Below are positions 41,705-50,435 of a DNA stretch of 64,000 nucleotides, piece after piece (positions within the stretch are counted from its first letter, which is position 1; every line of letters begins with the position of its first letter). The position numbers were made by a program, and so were the translations under genes. The notes beneath the pieces were generated by a model. It was given only the letters and a program-made list of their open reading frames with translations, made no database searches and was not told the origin of the DNA. Where the stretch lies: positions 496,001-560,000 of the forward strand of contig NZ_AP017929.1 of assembly GCF_002370355.1 (NCBI RefSeq), in the 5' to 3' direction. Origin of the DNA: Latilactobacillus sakei subsp. sakei DSM 20017 = JCM 1157. Lineage in GTDB: Bacteria > Bacillota > Bacilli > Lactobacillales > Lactobacillaceae.

Positions 41705-42805
41705 TTAAACGTTGAATCTGAATTCGATAATGTCGCCGTCTTCGACCATGTATTCTTTACCTTCAAGACGTAAACGACCAGCTTCTTTAACAGCCTGCAT
41801 TGAACCGTATTGGTCAAGGTCAGCAAACGAAACTGTTTCGGCCCGGATGAAGCCCCGTTCGAAGTCGGAATGAATCACACCGGCAGTTTGTGGGGCTTTC
41901 ATGCCTTGACGGAAAGTCCAAGCACGGGTTTCCTTGCCACCAGCGGTAAAGAAGGTTGCAAGTCCTAATAGGTGGTATGAAGCACGGATTAATTTATCCA
42001 AACCTGATTCAGTAACGCCTTCTGCTTCTAAAAATTCAGCTTTATCAGCGTCATCTAATGAGGCAATTTCTTCTTCAGTTCTTGCTGAAATCGCAATTAC
42101 TTCTGCGCCTTCTTTAGCTGCAAAATCTTGAATTTGTTTAACGTAATCAACGCTATCAGGATCGCCCATTGCATCTTCAGCGATGTTGGCAACGTATAAG
42201 ACCGGTTTTGATGTTAATAGGAAGAAGCCCTTAACCATCTTAGCTTCGTCTTCGTTAAATTCGATTGAACGAACTGAGCCACCTTCTTCAAGAACGGGTT
42301 TGATTTTCTTTAAAACTTCGAATTCAGCCAAAGCTTCTTTGTCCTTAGTGCGGGCAATCTTTTCAACACGCGCATAACGCTTTGTGACGCTTTCTAAGTC
42401 GGCTAAACTAAGTTCTAGGTTAATTGTATCGATATCGTCTAACGGATCAACAGTCCCCGTTACAGACGTGATATTATCATCGTCAAAAGCACGGACAACA
42501 TGCACGATAGCGTCCACTTGGCGAATGTTTTCCAAGAATTTATTCCCTAAACCTTCACCCTTGCTAGCGCCCTTAACAATCCCGGCGATATCGGTAAATT
42601 CAAAAGTCGTTGGGACAATCTTCTTAGCGGGAATGATTTCTTGAATCCGGTCTAAACGTTTGTCAGGCACTTCAACCATCCCAACGTTAGGATCGATAGT
42701 CGCAAATGGGTAGTTCGCCATTTCGGCTCCGGCCTTAGTAATGGCGTTAAATAAAGTTGATTTTCCGACGTTGGGTAACCCAACAATTCCTGCAGTTAAT
42801 GACAT
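41705..42805 (-). CDS. ychF: Redox-regulated ATPase YchF
   Basis: A 366-residue Obg-family P-loop protein that prefers ATP to GTP. G1 is GLPNVGKSTLF (8-18), G3 is DIAGIVKGASKGEGLGN, and the C-terminal TGS domain covers about 280-366 (TFFTAGGKETRAWTFRQG). The length is exactly typical. YchF associates with ribosomes and influences stress responses. The order noc-parA-parB-DUF951-ychF matches B. subtilis yyaF context. Confidence 0.97.
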   Translation of the reverse strand: MSLTAGIVGLPNVGKSTLFNAITKAGAEMANYPFATIDPNVGMVEVPDKRLDRIQEIIPAKKIVPTTFEFTDIAGIVKGASKGEGLGNKFLENIRQVDAIVHVVRAFDDDNITSVTGTVDPLDDIDTINLELSLADLESVTKRYARVEKIARTKDKEALAEFEVLKKIKPVLEEGGSVRSIEFNEDEAKMVKGFFLLTSKPVLYVANIAEDAMGDPDSVDYVKQIQDFAAKEGAEVIAISARTEEEIASLDDADKAEFLEAEGVTESGLDKLIRASYHLLGLATFFTAGGKETRAWTFRQGMKAPQTAGVIHSDFERGFIRAETVSFADLDQYGSMQAVKEAGRLRLEGKEYMVEDGDIIEFRFNV

Positions 42806-42828
42806 AGTTTTTTACACTTTCCTTTACG

Positions 42829-43077
42829 TTAAAAATTAGTTTGATTGGGACCTTTTGACAACAATTGATAATGTGGTTCCGTTGTTACATCAACATCGGC
42901 AGCTGCAACCAACACTTTCTTTTGCTTCTTTTCAAATTCCCGGCGGGGTAATAAGACCGCGTGTCCGCAGCCCATACACTTAATTCGAATATCCATCCCT
43001 AAGCGGACCACTTCGAAACGATTGGTGCCACAGGCATGTTGTTTTTTCATCTGAACGAGATCGCCTAATGCATACAT
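42829..43077 (-). CDS. DUF951 zinc-ribbon-like small protein
   Basis: An 82-residue protein whose first 60 residues match DUF951 (YALGDLVQMKKQHACGTNRFEV, then DIRIKCMGCGHAVLLPR). The Cys residues (HACG, CMGCG) can form a zinc site. In Bacillus the corresponding gene (yyzM) lies between parB and ychF, as here. ATG 43077 is nine bases after AAGGAG; GTG 43080 is an alternative. Function unknown. Confidence 0.88.
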   Translation of the reverse strand: MYALGDLVQMKKQHACGTNRFEVVRLGMDIRIKCMGCGHAVLLPRREFEKKQKKVLVAAADVDVTTEPHYQLLSKGPNQTNF

Positions 43078-43095
43078 CACAAATGTCTCCTTAAT

Positions 43096-43971
43096 CTAAT
43101 CAATATTGACATCTAGTAAAGCCAAGATTCGGTTTAAATCCTCTACCGTGCCGTAATCAATTTCGATTTTCCCCCGGCCCTTACTGTTCATCGCAATATT
43201 AACCTTGGTATCGAATTTATCAACTAATTGGTTTTCACTAGCTTGAATGTAAGGTGATTTAATCTTAGTCTTAGCGACTTTAGCCGCTTTGGTTTGATTC
43301 ATTTGGTTGACGAGTTGTTCTAATTGGCGCACCGTTAAACTTTCGGCAATCGTCCGCTTGGCGAGGGCGCTAATTTGACTCTTTTTCTTCAATGATAAAA
43401 GCGTCCGTGCTTGTCCCATTGAGAGTTGGCCTTCTTGCAACAATTGCTTAACATCTGCTGGCAAGCCCAACAGGCGTAAGTAATTGGCAATGTAAGGGCG
43501 ACTCTTGCCTAAGCGTTCTGACAATTCAGCTTGCGTTAAGTTTAACTTCTTCAAAAGGGTGTCGTAGGCTTGCGCTTCTTCTAGCGGTGTTAAATCTTCC
43601 CGTTGAAGATTTTCCAAGACTGCAATTTCCATCATCGCTTCTTCATCGAATTGACGGGTAATCGCTGGAATCGTAGTTTTGCCAGCTAATTTAGAAGCAC
43701 GGAAACGACGTTCGCCAGCGATTAATTCGTAACCATTAATGCTTTTACGCACAATAATCGGTTGGAAAACGCCTGATTTTTTAATGGAAGCAGCAAGTTC
43801 CGCTAGTGCCGCTTCATCAAACGTTTTACGTGGTTGATAAGGATTAGGACGAATATCCTCGAGGGCAATCTCTTCAACGAGTTCATCCGCACGATTCTTA
43901 TTGGGTCCTTCAAATGCTGAAAAAACAGCTTCGAGTCCTCGACCGAGTCCTTTACCATTTTTATTGACCAT
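43096..43971 (-). CDS. parB: Chromosome-partitioning protein ParB (Spo0J)
   Basis: A 291-residue CTP-dependent DNA clamp that loads at parS. Motifs are NPYQPRK (43-49), the CTPase/box II region GERRFRA (86-92), the helix-turn-helix TQAELSERLGKSRPYIANYLRLL (about 151-173) and a C-terminal dimer domain. It is intact and starts 11 bases inside the end of parA. A candidate parS is at 16199. It should act with ParA and SMC in origin segregation. Confidence 0.96.
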   Translation of the reverse strand: MVNKNGKGLGRGLEAVFSAFEGPNKNRADELVEEIALEDIRPNPYQPRKTFDEAALAELAASIKKSGVFQPIIVRKSINGYELIAGERRFRASKLAGKTTIPAITRQFDEEAMMEIAVLENLQREDLTPLEEAQAYDTLLKKLNLTQAELSERLGKSRPYIANYLRLLGLPADVKQLLQEGQLSMGQARTLLSLKKKSQISALAKRTIAESLTVRQLEQLVNQMNQTKAAKVAKTKIKSPYIQASENQLVDKFDTKVNIAMNSKGRGKIEIDYGTVEDLNRILALLDVNID

Positions 43972-44362
43972 TAGCTGCTAACACCTCCTTGGCTAATTCT
44001 TGATAAACTTCAGCCCCACGAGATTTAGGATCGTAATCAATGATTGAAACCCCATGACTGGGTGCTTCCGCTAATCGTGTGTTGCGTGGAATAATTGTAT
44101 CGTAAACGCGATCGCCAAAGTACTTGCGCACTTCTTCAATCACTTGGGCCCCTAAGTTTGTCCGGGCATCGTACATCGTTAATAAGACCCCTTCAATTGC
44201 AAGGTTCGGATTAAAATGCTTCTGCACCAAACGGACCGTATTTAATAATTGACTCAAGCCTTCTAGCGCATAATATTCACTTTGGACTGGAATCAAAATT
44301 GAATTGCTAGCTGTAAAGGCGTTGATTGATAGTTGTCCTAATGAAGGTGGACAGTCAATCAA
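43961..44362 (-). pseudogene. parA: ParA/Soj ATPase, 3' fragment
   Basis: This 133-residue frame carries the second half of ParA: IDCPPSLGQLSINAF (Walker A'/B region), DARTNLG and the C-terminal helices to LAKEVLAANGQ. It starts at a TTG that overlaps the stop of the first half (TTGA). The break falls within the DYDYxLIDCPPS motif, where one extra base would join the frames. Ending is normal and overlaps parB by 11 bases. Confidence 0.85.
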
Positions 44363-44727
44363 GAGTAATCGTAGTCGTTTAAAACGGCTTCTAAACCAAG
44401 TTTTAAACGCATTTCACGGGCCATTTGGGCCGTTAGTTCAATTTCTGCACCGGCTAATTGAATCGTTGCCGGCACAATATCAACGTGCTGATGATTTGTT
44501 TTCAAAATTGCTTCTTTAATTGGAATTTCATCGACTAAAACATCATAAATATCTTTTTCAACTTGTGATTTTTGAATCCCGATACCGCTCGTTGCGTTAC
44601 CTTGTGCATCAGAATCAATGATTAACACTCGGTTACCCGCATCTGCTAAACAAACCGCTAAATTAATGGTCGTTGTTGTTTTACCAACACCGCCTTTTTG
44701 GTTTGCAATTGAAATAACATGCGCCAT
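44359..44727 (-). pseudogene. parA: ParA/Soj ATPase, 5' fragment
   Basis: This 122-residue frame begins with the deviant Walker [11 protein letters not shown] (11-20) with the signature Lys11, followed by [13 protein letters not shown]. It stops after NDYDYS, right before the expected LIDCPP. Together the pieces would make a 253-residue ParA of normal size. Losing Walker B and the C-terminal DNA-binding helices should inactivate it. Either a true single-base deletion or a sequencing error; the rest of the operon is intact. Confidence 0.87.
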
Positions 44728-44738
44728 AATGTGCCTCC

Positions 44739-45638
44739 CTATTTCTTAGGAATTTCGATTGTGATCCGATAAACGTCTTTTTGATCGTCTTCGACTGCTG
44801 AAACTGGAATCCCACTTTGTTCAATCAATTCAATTGATTTTTTGATGGTATTAACGGCCACTTTCGTGTCAGCTGTCGTCATTTCTTTCTTAGGCGCCTT
44901 TTTCTTGCCAGCCTTTTTAGGTGTTTCTGTTGCTTCTTCAGTGGTTGCTGGTTCTTCTTCGATGTCCGCTACTTCTTCTTCAACGGCTGGTTCTGGGTTA
45001 ATAATTGAAGCGACTAAGGCTTCTGTATCCTTAACCGTTAATTGTTCCGCTAGGATTTGGTGTAAGACCATTTGTTGGTTGAATTCATCTAATTTCAATA
45101 AACTCCGACCATGACGTTCTGAAATTTCATGATTCATGATGGCTTCTTGAACCGGTTGTGAGAGCTTCAATAGTCGTAATTTATTAGCGACAAATGATTG
45201 ACTCTTACCCATTTTTTCAGCCAAACTTGCTTGTGTAAAGCCGTTTAACTTCATAAGGTTTTGGTAAGCATCTGCTTCTTCAACTGCCGTCAATTCTTCC
45301 CGTTGGAGGTTTTCAATCAAGGCCATTGAAGCTGTTTCATGATCATCCATCTTTTGAACGATTGCTGGTAGTTCAGCCCATTTCAAGGTTTGAATGGCTC
45401 TAAAACGCCGTTCACCAGCGATGATTTCAAACTTTTGATCTTCATATTCTCTTAAAACAATTGGTTGTAATAAACCATGTTGTTCGATGGTACTTGCCAA
45501 TTCACCAATGTGATCGGCATTAAAAACCTTCCGTGGTTGGAAACGGTTCGGTATGATCGCAGCAACTGGTACCATTACCACCTGATTAACACTTGAACTT
45601 GTTTCTTCTTTTTTCTTACCAAAAAATGAAATTGCCAT
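44739..45638 (-). CDS. noc: Nucleoid occlusion protein Noc
   Basis: A 299-residue ParB paralogue that blocks septum assembly over the nucleoid. NRFQPRK (31-37), GERRFRA and the helix-turn-helix [24 protein letters not shown] are present. It has a charged, lysine/glutamate-rich insert (about 215-260), and the operon position rsmG-noc-parA-parB supports Noc rather than ParB. It shares one base with the stop of rsmG (TAATG). Confidence 0.92.
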   Translation of the reverse strand: MAISFFGKKKEETSSSVNQVVMVPVAAIIPNRFQPRKVFNADHIGELASTIEQHGLLQPIVLREYEDQKFEIIAGERRFRAIQTLKWAELPAIVQKMDDHETASMALIENLQREELTAVEEADAYQNLMKLNGFTQASLAEKMGKSQSFVANKLRLLKLSQPVQEAIMNHEISERHGRSLLKLDEFNQQMVLHQILAEQLTVKDTEALVASIINPEPAVEEEVADIEEEPATTEEATETPKKAGKKKAPKKEMTTADTKVAVNTIKKSIELIEQSGIPVSAVEDDQKDVYRITIEIPKK

Positions 45639-46378
45639 TATTTCTCCTCCTTAGCCATTAATGGTTTTTTAACCGGCACACCCGCGCGCCGTGGATATTT
45701 ATCTGGTGTTGATTGAACCTTATCGATAATTACTAAATGTCTGGGATCGTTAGTTTCGGGTAAGTTAAACGCGATATCTTCTTTTAACTGACCACCTAAC
45801 GTCTCAATTGCAAAAGCGGCTTCCGCTAATTCAGTGTCACTTTGACTCGCCTTTAAAGCAACGAATTGCCCACCCACTTTAACAGCGGGTAAACAGAATT
45901 CCGCTAAAACGTTCATTGGGGCGACCGCACGAGCTGTCACCATATCAAATTGTTCGCGATATGGGCGCTTGACTTGGCTGAACAGTTCAGCCCGATCATG
46001 CACGAGTGTCACATCAGTTAACCCTAATTCGGCCACTAATTCTTCTAGAAAGTGAATCCGTTTATTTAATGAATCAACAATCGTCACCTTTAATTGAGGG
46101 AACAAGATTTTCATCGGTAATGATGGGAACCCGGCACCGGCACCGATATCACAAATATTGAGGGGCATCGTTCTCAATGATTCCAAGTATAAGGTTGGTG
46201 CGACCGAATCAAAAAAGTGTTTTAAATAAACGGCTTCTTTTTCTGTAATCGCCGTTAAATTAACGTTTTGATTGGTAGCCACTAACCGTTCGAAATAAAT
46301 CTCAAACTGGTCTAATTGTTTTTGTGAAACATCAATTTGATGTTCTTTCAATGTCGCGACAAATGTCTTTGGTGTCAT
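45638..46378 (-). CDS. rsmG: 16S rRNA (guanine-N7)-methyltransferase RsmG
   Basis: A 246-residue methyltransferase that modifies G527 of 16S rRNA. The SAM motif [17 protein letters not shown] lies near 72-88, and [20 protein letters not shown] is the N-terminal signature. The frame is open to 46480, but ATG 46378 follows AGAGGAG and gives the family's usual start. First gene of the rsmG-noc-parA-parB-DUF951-ychF-DUF1129 unit. Confidence 0.95.
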
Positions 46379-46432
46379 TGCTTCTCCTCTTATTACTAGC
46401 TTAATTGTATGCTGAATCTGTGGAACATTTAT

Positions 46433-46517
46433 TGTTTCACGTATACAATTTAGTTTAACGTAAGTAAGTCTAAAAAACAAGGGACGGCCATCAATCGATT
46501 CCGTTTCATGTGGAACA
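46433..46517. other. Two degenerate parS-like sites upstream of rsmG-noc-par
   Basis: CGTTTCATGTGGAACA (46502-46517) fits TGTTNCACGTGNAACA with two mismatches. TGTTTCACGTATACAA (46433-46448) keeps one perfect half-site TGTTTCAC. Both lie in the gene-free stretch before the par operon. Confidence 0.45.
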
Positions 46518-46551
46518 ACTTTTTTCCGAATATTAGGAACATTTTACAGCG

Positions 46552-46662
46552 TTATTCGTTTTAACATTCAGTAAGTAAGCAGTTTTATCAGAATGTGGCG
46601 ACTACCCTATCATTTAAAGGCGAACTATCGCTAGTTTATGCGATTATTATATTCGTTTTTTA
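46552..46662. promoter_or_regulatory. PurBox-like sequences upstream of the xanthine permease gene
   Basis: On the minus strand AAAACGAATAACG (around 46552-46565) and AAAAACGAATATAAT (46646-46660) are PurBox variants with CGAAT in place of CGAAC; AAAGGCGAACTATC (46616-46629) has the exact core. No purine riboswitch fold was seen in this gap. Confidence 0.4.
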
Positions 46663-46674
46663 GTCATATTCTAA

Positions 46675-46703
46675 TTGAAGTCGCCCAAAGCGTGTGCTAA
46701 ACT
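46675..46703 (+). promoter_or_regulatory. Promoter of the xanthine permease gene
   Basis: TTGAAG (46675-46680), 17 bases, TAAACT (46698-46703) with an extended -10 TGC. Confidence 0.65.
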
Positions 46704-46746
46704 GGATATTAAATAAATTTTAACCTATAGATATGGAGGGACACCT

Positions 46747-48087
46747 GTGGCAGATTTCCAGTCCGACTCAGCACGTACTATTGAACCAGCTCCAAAGCTT
46801 TCTCATATTAAAGCGGCCATTTTAGGCCTGCAACATCTTCTAGCAATGTATTCTGGTGACGTCCTGATTCCATTATTAGTCGGCGCAGCACTTCACTTTA
46901 ACGCCGCACAGATGACTTACCTTGTCTCTGTCGATATTTTCATGTGTGGGATCGCCACGTTACTCCAATTGAAACGAACACCTTTAACCGGGATTGCTTT
47001 ACCCGTCGTCTTGGGCTGTGCGGTCGAATACGTCGGTCCACTAACCGCTATCGGGACTAACAGTCAATTAGGGATTGACGTCATGTACGGTAGTATTATC
47101 GGCGCTGGGGTCTTCATCCTCTTAATTTCTGGTGTGGTTGCCCGCTTACGCTGGTTATTCCCACCAATCGTTACTGGTTCATTAATTACTTTAATCGGCT
47201 TCACTTTAATTCCCGTTGCCTTCCAAAATCTTGGTGGTGGCGATATTACTGCTAAGTCATTTGGGAGCGTCCCAAACTTAATCGCTGGTTTTTCAACGAT
47301 TGTTCTGATTTTAATTTTTAGCATTTGGGGCCGCGGCTTCATTCAACAAATTGCAATTTTAATCGGCATTATCGGTGGGACATTAGTCGGCGCTGCTGTC
47401 GGATTGGTTTCACTTGATCCAGTTGGCCAAGCTAGCTGGTTTAAACTACCAGAACTCTTCTACTTCGGTACACCACGGTTTGAATGGACGTCAATCGCAT
47501 CTATGTCATTGGCAGCCTTAACCACGATGATTGAATCAATCGGTGTTTTCTTCGCACTTGGCGAAATCGTCGGTCGTAATATCACAAGTAATGACTTAAA
47601 ACGCGGTTTCCGCGCTGAAGGATTAGCCGCAATCTTAGGTGGCTTGTTCAATACCTTCCCTTATTCAACCTTCTCTCAAAACGTTGGGATTGTGCAATTA
47701 TCAGGCATCAAAACAAAGAAACCTGTTTACTATTCAGCTTTCTTCCTCATCTTCTTGGGTCTCTTACCTAAGATTGGTGCGGTTGCCACGATTATTCCAA
47801 CCTCAGTTTTAGGGGGTGCAATGGTCGTCATGTTTGGGATTGTTGGGATTCAAGGGATTAAAATGCTCCACAAGGTTGATCTTGAAGACAACCGTAACCT
47901 CTTAGTCGCAACCCTTTCAATCGGTATGGGCCTTGGGATTGCCATTCACCCAACCCTACTACAAGCTTTACCAGCTAGTGTCCAAACCATTCTGGGTAAC
48001 GGCTTAGTTGTCGGCAGTTTAACAGCGGTGATCTTAAACCTCCTTGTTAACTACCGCTCGTTAATTGAAGCAAAACATCAACAATAA
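46747..48087 (+). CDS. NCS2 xanthine/uric acid-type permease
   Basis: A 446-residue, about 14-helix nucleobase:cation symporter-2 protein of the PbuX/PucJK branch. LGLQHLLAMYSGDVLIPLLVG (26-46) is the first signature and QNVGIVQLSGIKTKKPVYYS (about 307-326) the NCS2 motif with QN-G. The genuine substrate is probably xanthine or uric acid; purine control is supported by upstream PurBox-like sequences. It starts at GTG after GGAGGGAC. Confidence 0.9.
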   Translation: MADFQSDSARTIEPAPKLSHIKAAILGLQHLLAMYSGDVLIPLLVGAALHFNAAQMTYLVSVDIFMCGIATLLQLKRTPLTGIALPVVLGCAVEYVGPLTAIGTNSQLGIDVMYGSIIGAGVFILLISGVVARLRWLFPPIVTGSLITLIGFTLIPVAFQNLGGGDITAKSFGSVPNLIAGFSTIVLILIFSIWGRGFIQQIAILIGIIGGTLVGAAVGLVSLDPVGQASWFKLPELFYFGTPRFEWTSIASMSLAALTTMIESIGVFFALGEIVGRNITSNDLKRGFRAEGLAAILGGLFNTFPYSTFSQNVGIVQLSGIKTKKPVYYSAFFLIFLGLLPKIGAVATIIPTSVLGGAMVVMFGIVGIQGIKMLHKVDLEDNRNLLVATLSIGMGLGIAIHPTLLQALPASVQTILGNGLVVGSLTAVILNLLVNYRSLIEAKHQQ

Positions 48088-48095
48088 GCACATAA

Positions 48096-48135
48096 AAAGC
48101 GTCAGACAAATTAATTTTTGTCTGACGCTTTTTTC
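48096..48135 (+). terminator. Terminator of the xanthine permease gene
   Basis: AAAAAGCGTCAGACAAA pairs with TTTGTCTGACGCTTTTTT around ttaatt. Confidence 0.9.
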
Positions 48136-48138
48136 GTT

Positions 48139-48432
48139 TAAACGTGTTTTACAAGTCATATCCTGAGGGTTACGACGCACTCTTGATCTAAACGTGCTTT
48201 TTCAGGCATATTGTTGCGGTTAACTACGTCCCGCAAACAATCGACTGCGTCGCTTATTCACGGTACTAGGTTAAGCCTTCACAATATAAACGCCTGAAAC
48301 GCACTCTTGATTTAAACGCGCTTTTTGAAACTGACTTTTGCGCTTAGCGTCACTCGTCAAACAACTGCCTGCAGCAGTTATTCACCGGGCTGTGCTAATG
48401 CTCAAAGTCAAACCGTTTCAAACGCACTCTTA
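48139..48432. repeat. Degenerate intergenic repeat, related to the 121-bp repeat at 12.5 kb
   Basis: 48299-48432 is about 80-85% like the 12.5 kb unit (GCGCTTAGCGTCACTCG, AACAACTGC..GCAGTTATTCACC, GTGCTAATGCTCAAAG). GCACTCTTGATYTAAACGYG occurs at 48177 and again at 48301, a 124-base period, so 48139-48298 is a more diverged copy (CATATTGTTGCGGTTAAC, AACAATCGACTGCG). It ends at the dnaB stop codon. No open frame crosses it. Confidence 0.85.
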
Positions 48433-48434
48433 AA

Positions 48435-49832
48435 TTAGTATTCACCTTGCGAATACGATATTGACGAGAACTTATTATAGGTTTTAACGAATAACAGCTT
48501 TACCGTGCCCCGTGCGCCGGCCCGGTTTTTTTCGATAATTACTTCGACCTCACCGACATCCGCATTTTCCGGATCTGGTGCTGGTTGGCTGCCACCATCC
48601 TCGCCGTCTTCACCTGGTTCATCACGATAATAATCATCACGATACAAGAAAGCCACGATATCGGCATCTTGTTCGATTGATCCTGATTCACGAATATCAG
48701 ATAATACTGGTCGTTTATCCTGACGTTGTTCCACGCCACGAGAAAGTTGTGATAAGGCAATTACGGGAACCCGTAATTCCTTCGCTAACTTTTTCAATTG
48801 CCGAGAGATTGCTGAAACTTCTTGTTGCCGGTTTTCTTGACCGGAACCTTCAATCAATTGCAAGTAATCGACCACGATTAGGCCAATACCATCTTTTTCC
48901 TTCGCTAAACGCCGACATTTAGCCCGAATTTCAGCCATTTTCACGCCGGGTGTATCATCGATATAAATATTGGCTTTCGACAAACTGCCCATCGCAATAA
49001 TCAGATTTTGCCATTCTGATTCTTCTAATTGACCGGTTCTTAAATGGTTGGCATCAATACTGCCTTCTGCACACAACATCCGGTTAACCAGTTGTTCGGC
49101 ACCCATTTCCAAACTAAAAATAGCGACGTTTTCGTTAGTCATTTTGCCGATATTTTGTGCGATATTCAAGACAAAGGCGGTCTTCCCAACCCCAGGACGA
49201 GCCGCTAAGATGATCAATTCATCTTCATGCAACCCAGCCGTAATCTTATCGAGGTCTGGATAGCCCGTTGAAAGACCGGTAATACTTTCTTCTTCTTGAT
49301 AGAGCTTATCGATATGTTCAATCGACGTGGTTAGGACGTCTGAAATTGACTTGAAGCCGGCTTTATTTTGCTGTTCAGAAACCGCCATGATTTCTTGTTC
49401 AGCCGTATCCAAAATATCCGTTACATCTTCGTCTTGCGCGTAACCCTTGGCGACAATATTTTGTGCCGTTTGAATTAAGCGTCTAAGCATCGCTTTTTCA
49501 GAGACAATCTTCGCGTAATAAACCACGTTGGCTGCGGTTGGCACTGCATCGGCTAATTCAGCCAAATAGCCAATCCCGCCGATATCTTCCAATTGATTGC
49601 GGGCATCAAGTTCACTCTTGATCGTCACCGCATCAATGCCTTCTCCCCGTTCATTTAGTTCAACCATCGTTTCGAAGATTAGGCGGTGCGCCTTACGATA
49701 GAAATCATCGGCAGTCACGTATTCCATCGCTTCAACTAATGCGTCGCTATTAATGAAAACAGCGCCTAAAACCGCCTGTTCCGCTTCATTATTCTGCGGT
49801 GGCGTATGTTCGATTAGTTCATTATTCACCAT
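48435..49832 (-). CDS. dnaB: Replicative DNA helicase DnaB
   Basis: A 465-residue RecA-fold hexameric helicase that unwinds the chromosome at the fork. The N-terminal domain (PPQNNEAEQAVLGAVFIN, 11-28) is typical, Walker A is AARPGVGKTAF, DnaB motifs LEMGAEQLVNRML and VVDYLQLIEG follow, and RESGSIEQDADIVAFLYR is motif H4. A short acidic, Gly-rich insert (GEDGEDGGSQPAPDPENAD) near 413-431 is a lineage feature. It follows rplI on the minus strand, separated by a terminator. Confidence 0.97.
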   Translation of the reverse strand: MVNNELIEHTPPQNNEAEQAVLGAVFINSDALVEAMEYVTADDFYRKAHRLIFETMVELNERGEGIDAVTIKSELDARNQLEDIGGIGYLAELADAVPTAANVVYYAKIVSEKAMLRRLIQTAQNIVAKGYAQDEDVTDILDTAEQEIMAVSEQQNKAGFKSISDVLTTSIEHIDKLYQEEESITGLSTGYPDLDKITAGLHEDELIILAARPGVGKTAFVLNIAQNIGKMTNENVAIFSLEMGAEQLVNRMLCAEGSIDANHLRTGQLEESEWQNLIIAMGSLSKANIYIDDTPGVKMAEIRAKCRRLAKEKDGIGLIVVDYLQLIEGSGQENRQQEVSAISRQLKKLAKELRVPVIALSQLSRGVEQRQDKRPVLSDIRESGSIEQDADIVAFLYRDDYYRDEPGEDGEDGGSQPAPDPENADVGEVEVIIEKNRAGARGTVKLLFVKTYNKFSSISYSQGEY

Positions 49833-49908
49833 TTTATCTCCTTTTGGCTTGTTTGCGTTATTGCATCTAGTTTACTTAAATTTCTCTCCAGATACAACCT
49901 GTCACCAT

Positions 49909-49949
49909 AATAAAAGACCGTGACTTTGATTGCAATCACGGTCTTTTGG
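49909..49949 (-). terminator. Terminator between rplI and dnaB
   Basis: AAAAGACCGTGA pairs with TCACGGTCTTTT around a 12-base loop (gattgcaatc core), so dnaB probably has its own promoter. Confidence 0.85.
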
Positions 49950-49962
49950 ATAATTAAAAAAT

Positions 49963-50415
49963 TTATTCTGCGACGATGTGCACCCGGATTGTCGCTGTTA
50001 CATCTGGGTGAATCCGGACGTCAACATTGCGATAACCAAGCGCTTTGATTGGTTCTGGTAAATCAATTTTACGTTTATCAACTTTGATTTTGTATTGTTG
50101 TTCTAAGGCTTGTGCGATTTGTTTGCTTGGAATTGAACCGAATAAACGACTGTCTTCGCCAGCTTTAGACTTCACTTCAACGATTGTTTTATCGTCTTCA
50201 ATCTTCGTCTTTAAAACCTTAGCTTCTGCTAATTCAGCAGCGGCATTCTTAGCTTCAGCGTGTTGTTGGCCTTTTAAAGCACTGACAGCGGCCGTCGTCG
50301 CTGGTTTAGCCTTACCGTTTTTAATTAAGAAGTTTTGTGCGTAACCATCTGGCACGTCTTTCACTTGGCCCTTTTTACCTTTACCGCGTACGTCTTCTAA
50401 AAAAATAACTTTCAT
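49963..50415 (-). CDS. rplI: 50S ribosomal protein L9
   Basis: A 150-residue ribosomal protein with the usual N-terminal fold [31 protein letters not shown] (L9 signature), a long central helix rich in Ala and Lys, and the C-terminal globular domain. An in-frame GTG lies at 50427, but ATG 50415 follows AAAGGTGG at good spacing and begins the conserved MKVIFLEDV. It lies nine bases after gdpP, as in B. subtilis. Confidence 0.97.
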   Translation of the reverse strand: MKVIFLEDVRGKGKKGQVKDVPDGYAQNFLIKNGKAKPATTAAVSALKGQQHAEAKNAAAELAEAKVLKTKIEDDKTIVEVKSKAGEDSRLFGSIPSKQIAQALEQQYKIKVDKRKIDLPEPIKALGYRNVDVRIHPDVTATIRVHIVAE

Positions 50416-50435
50416 TACGTTTACCACCTTTTTAA

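Noticed and set aside
46500-46746. Purine or xanthine riboswitch before the NCS2 permease
   Set aside because: The conserved guanine-riboswitch loops and the TATAA...TCTAC core are absent; PurBox-like sequences fit better.
48578-48922. Plus-strand open frame of 114 codons opposite dnaB
   Set aside because: It is antisense to a conserved gene, has no ribosome site and is rich in His and Arg, as expected of a shadow frame.
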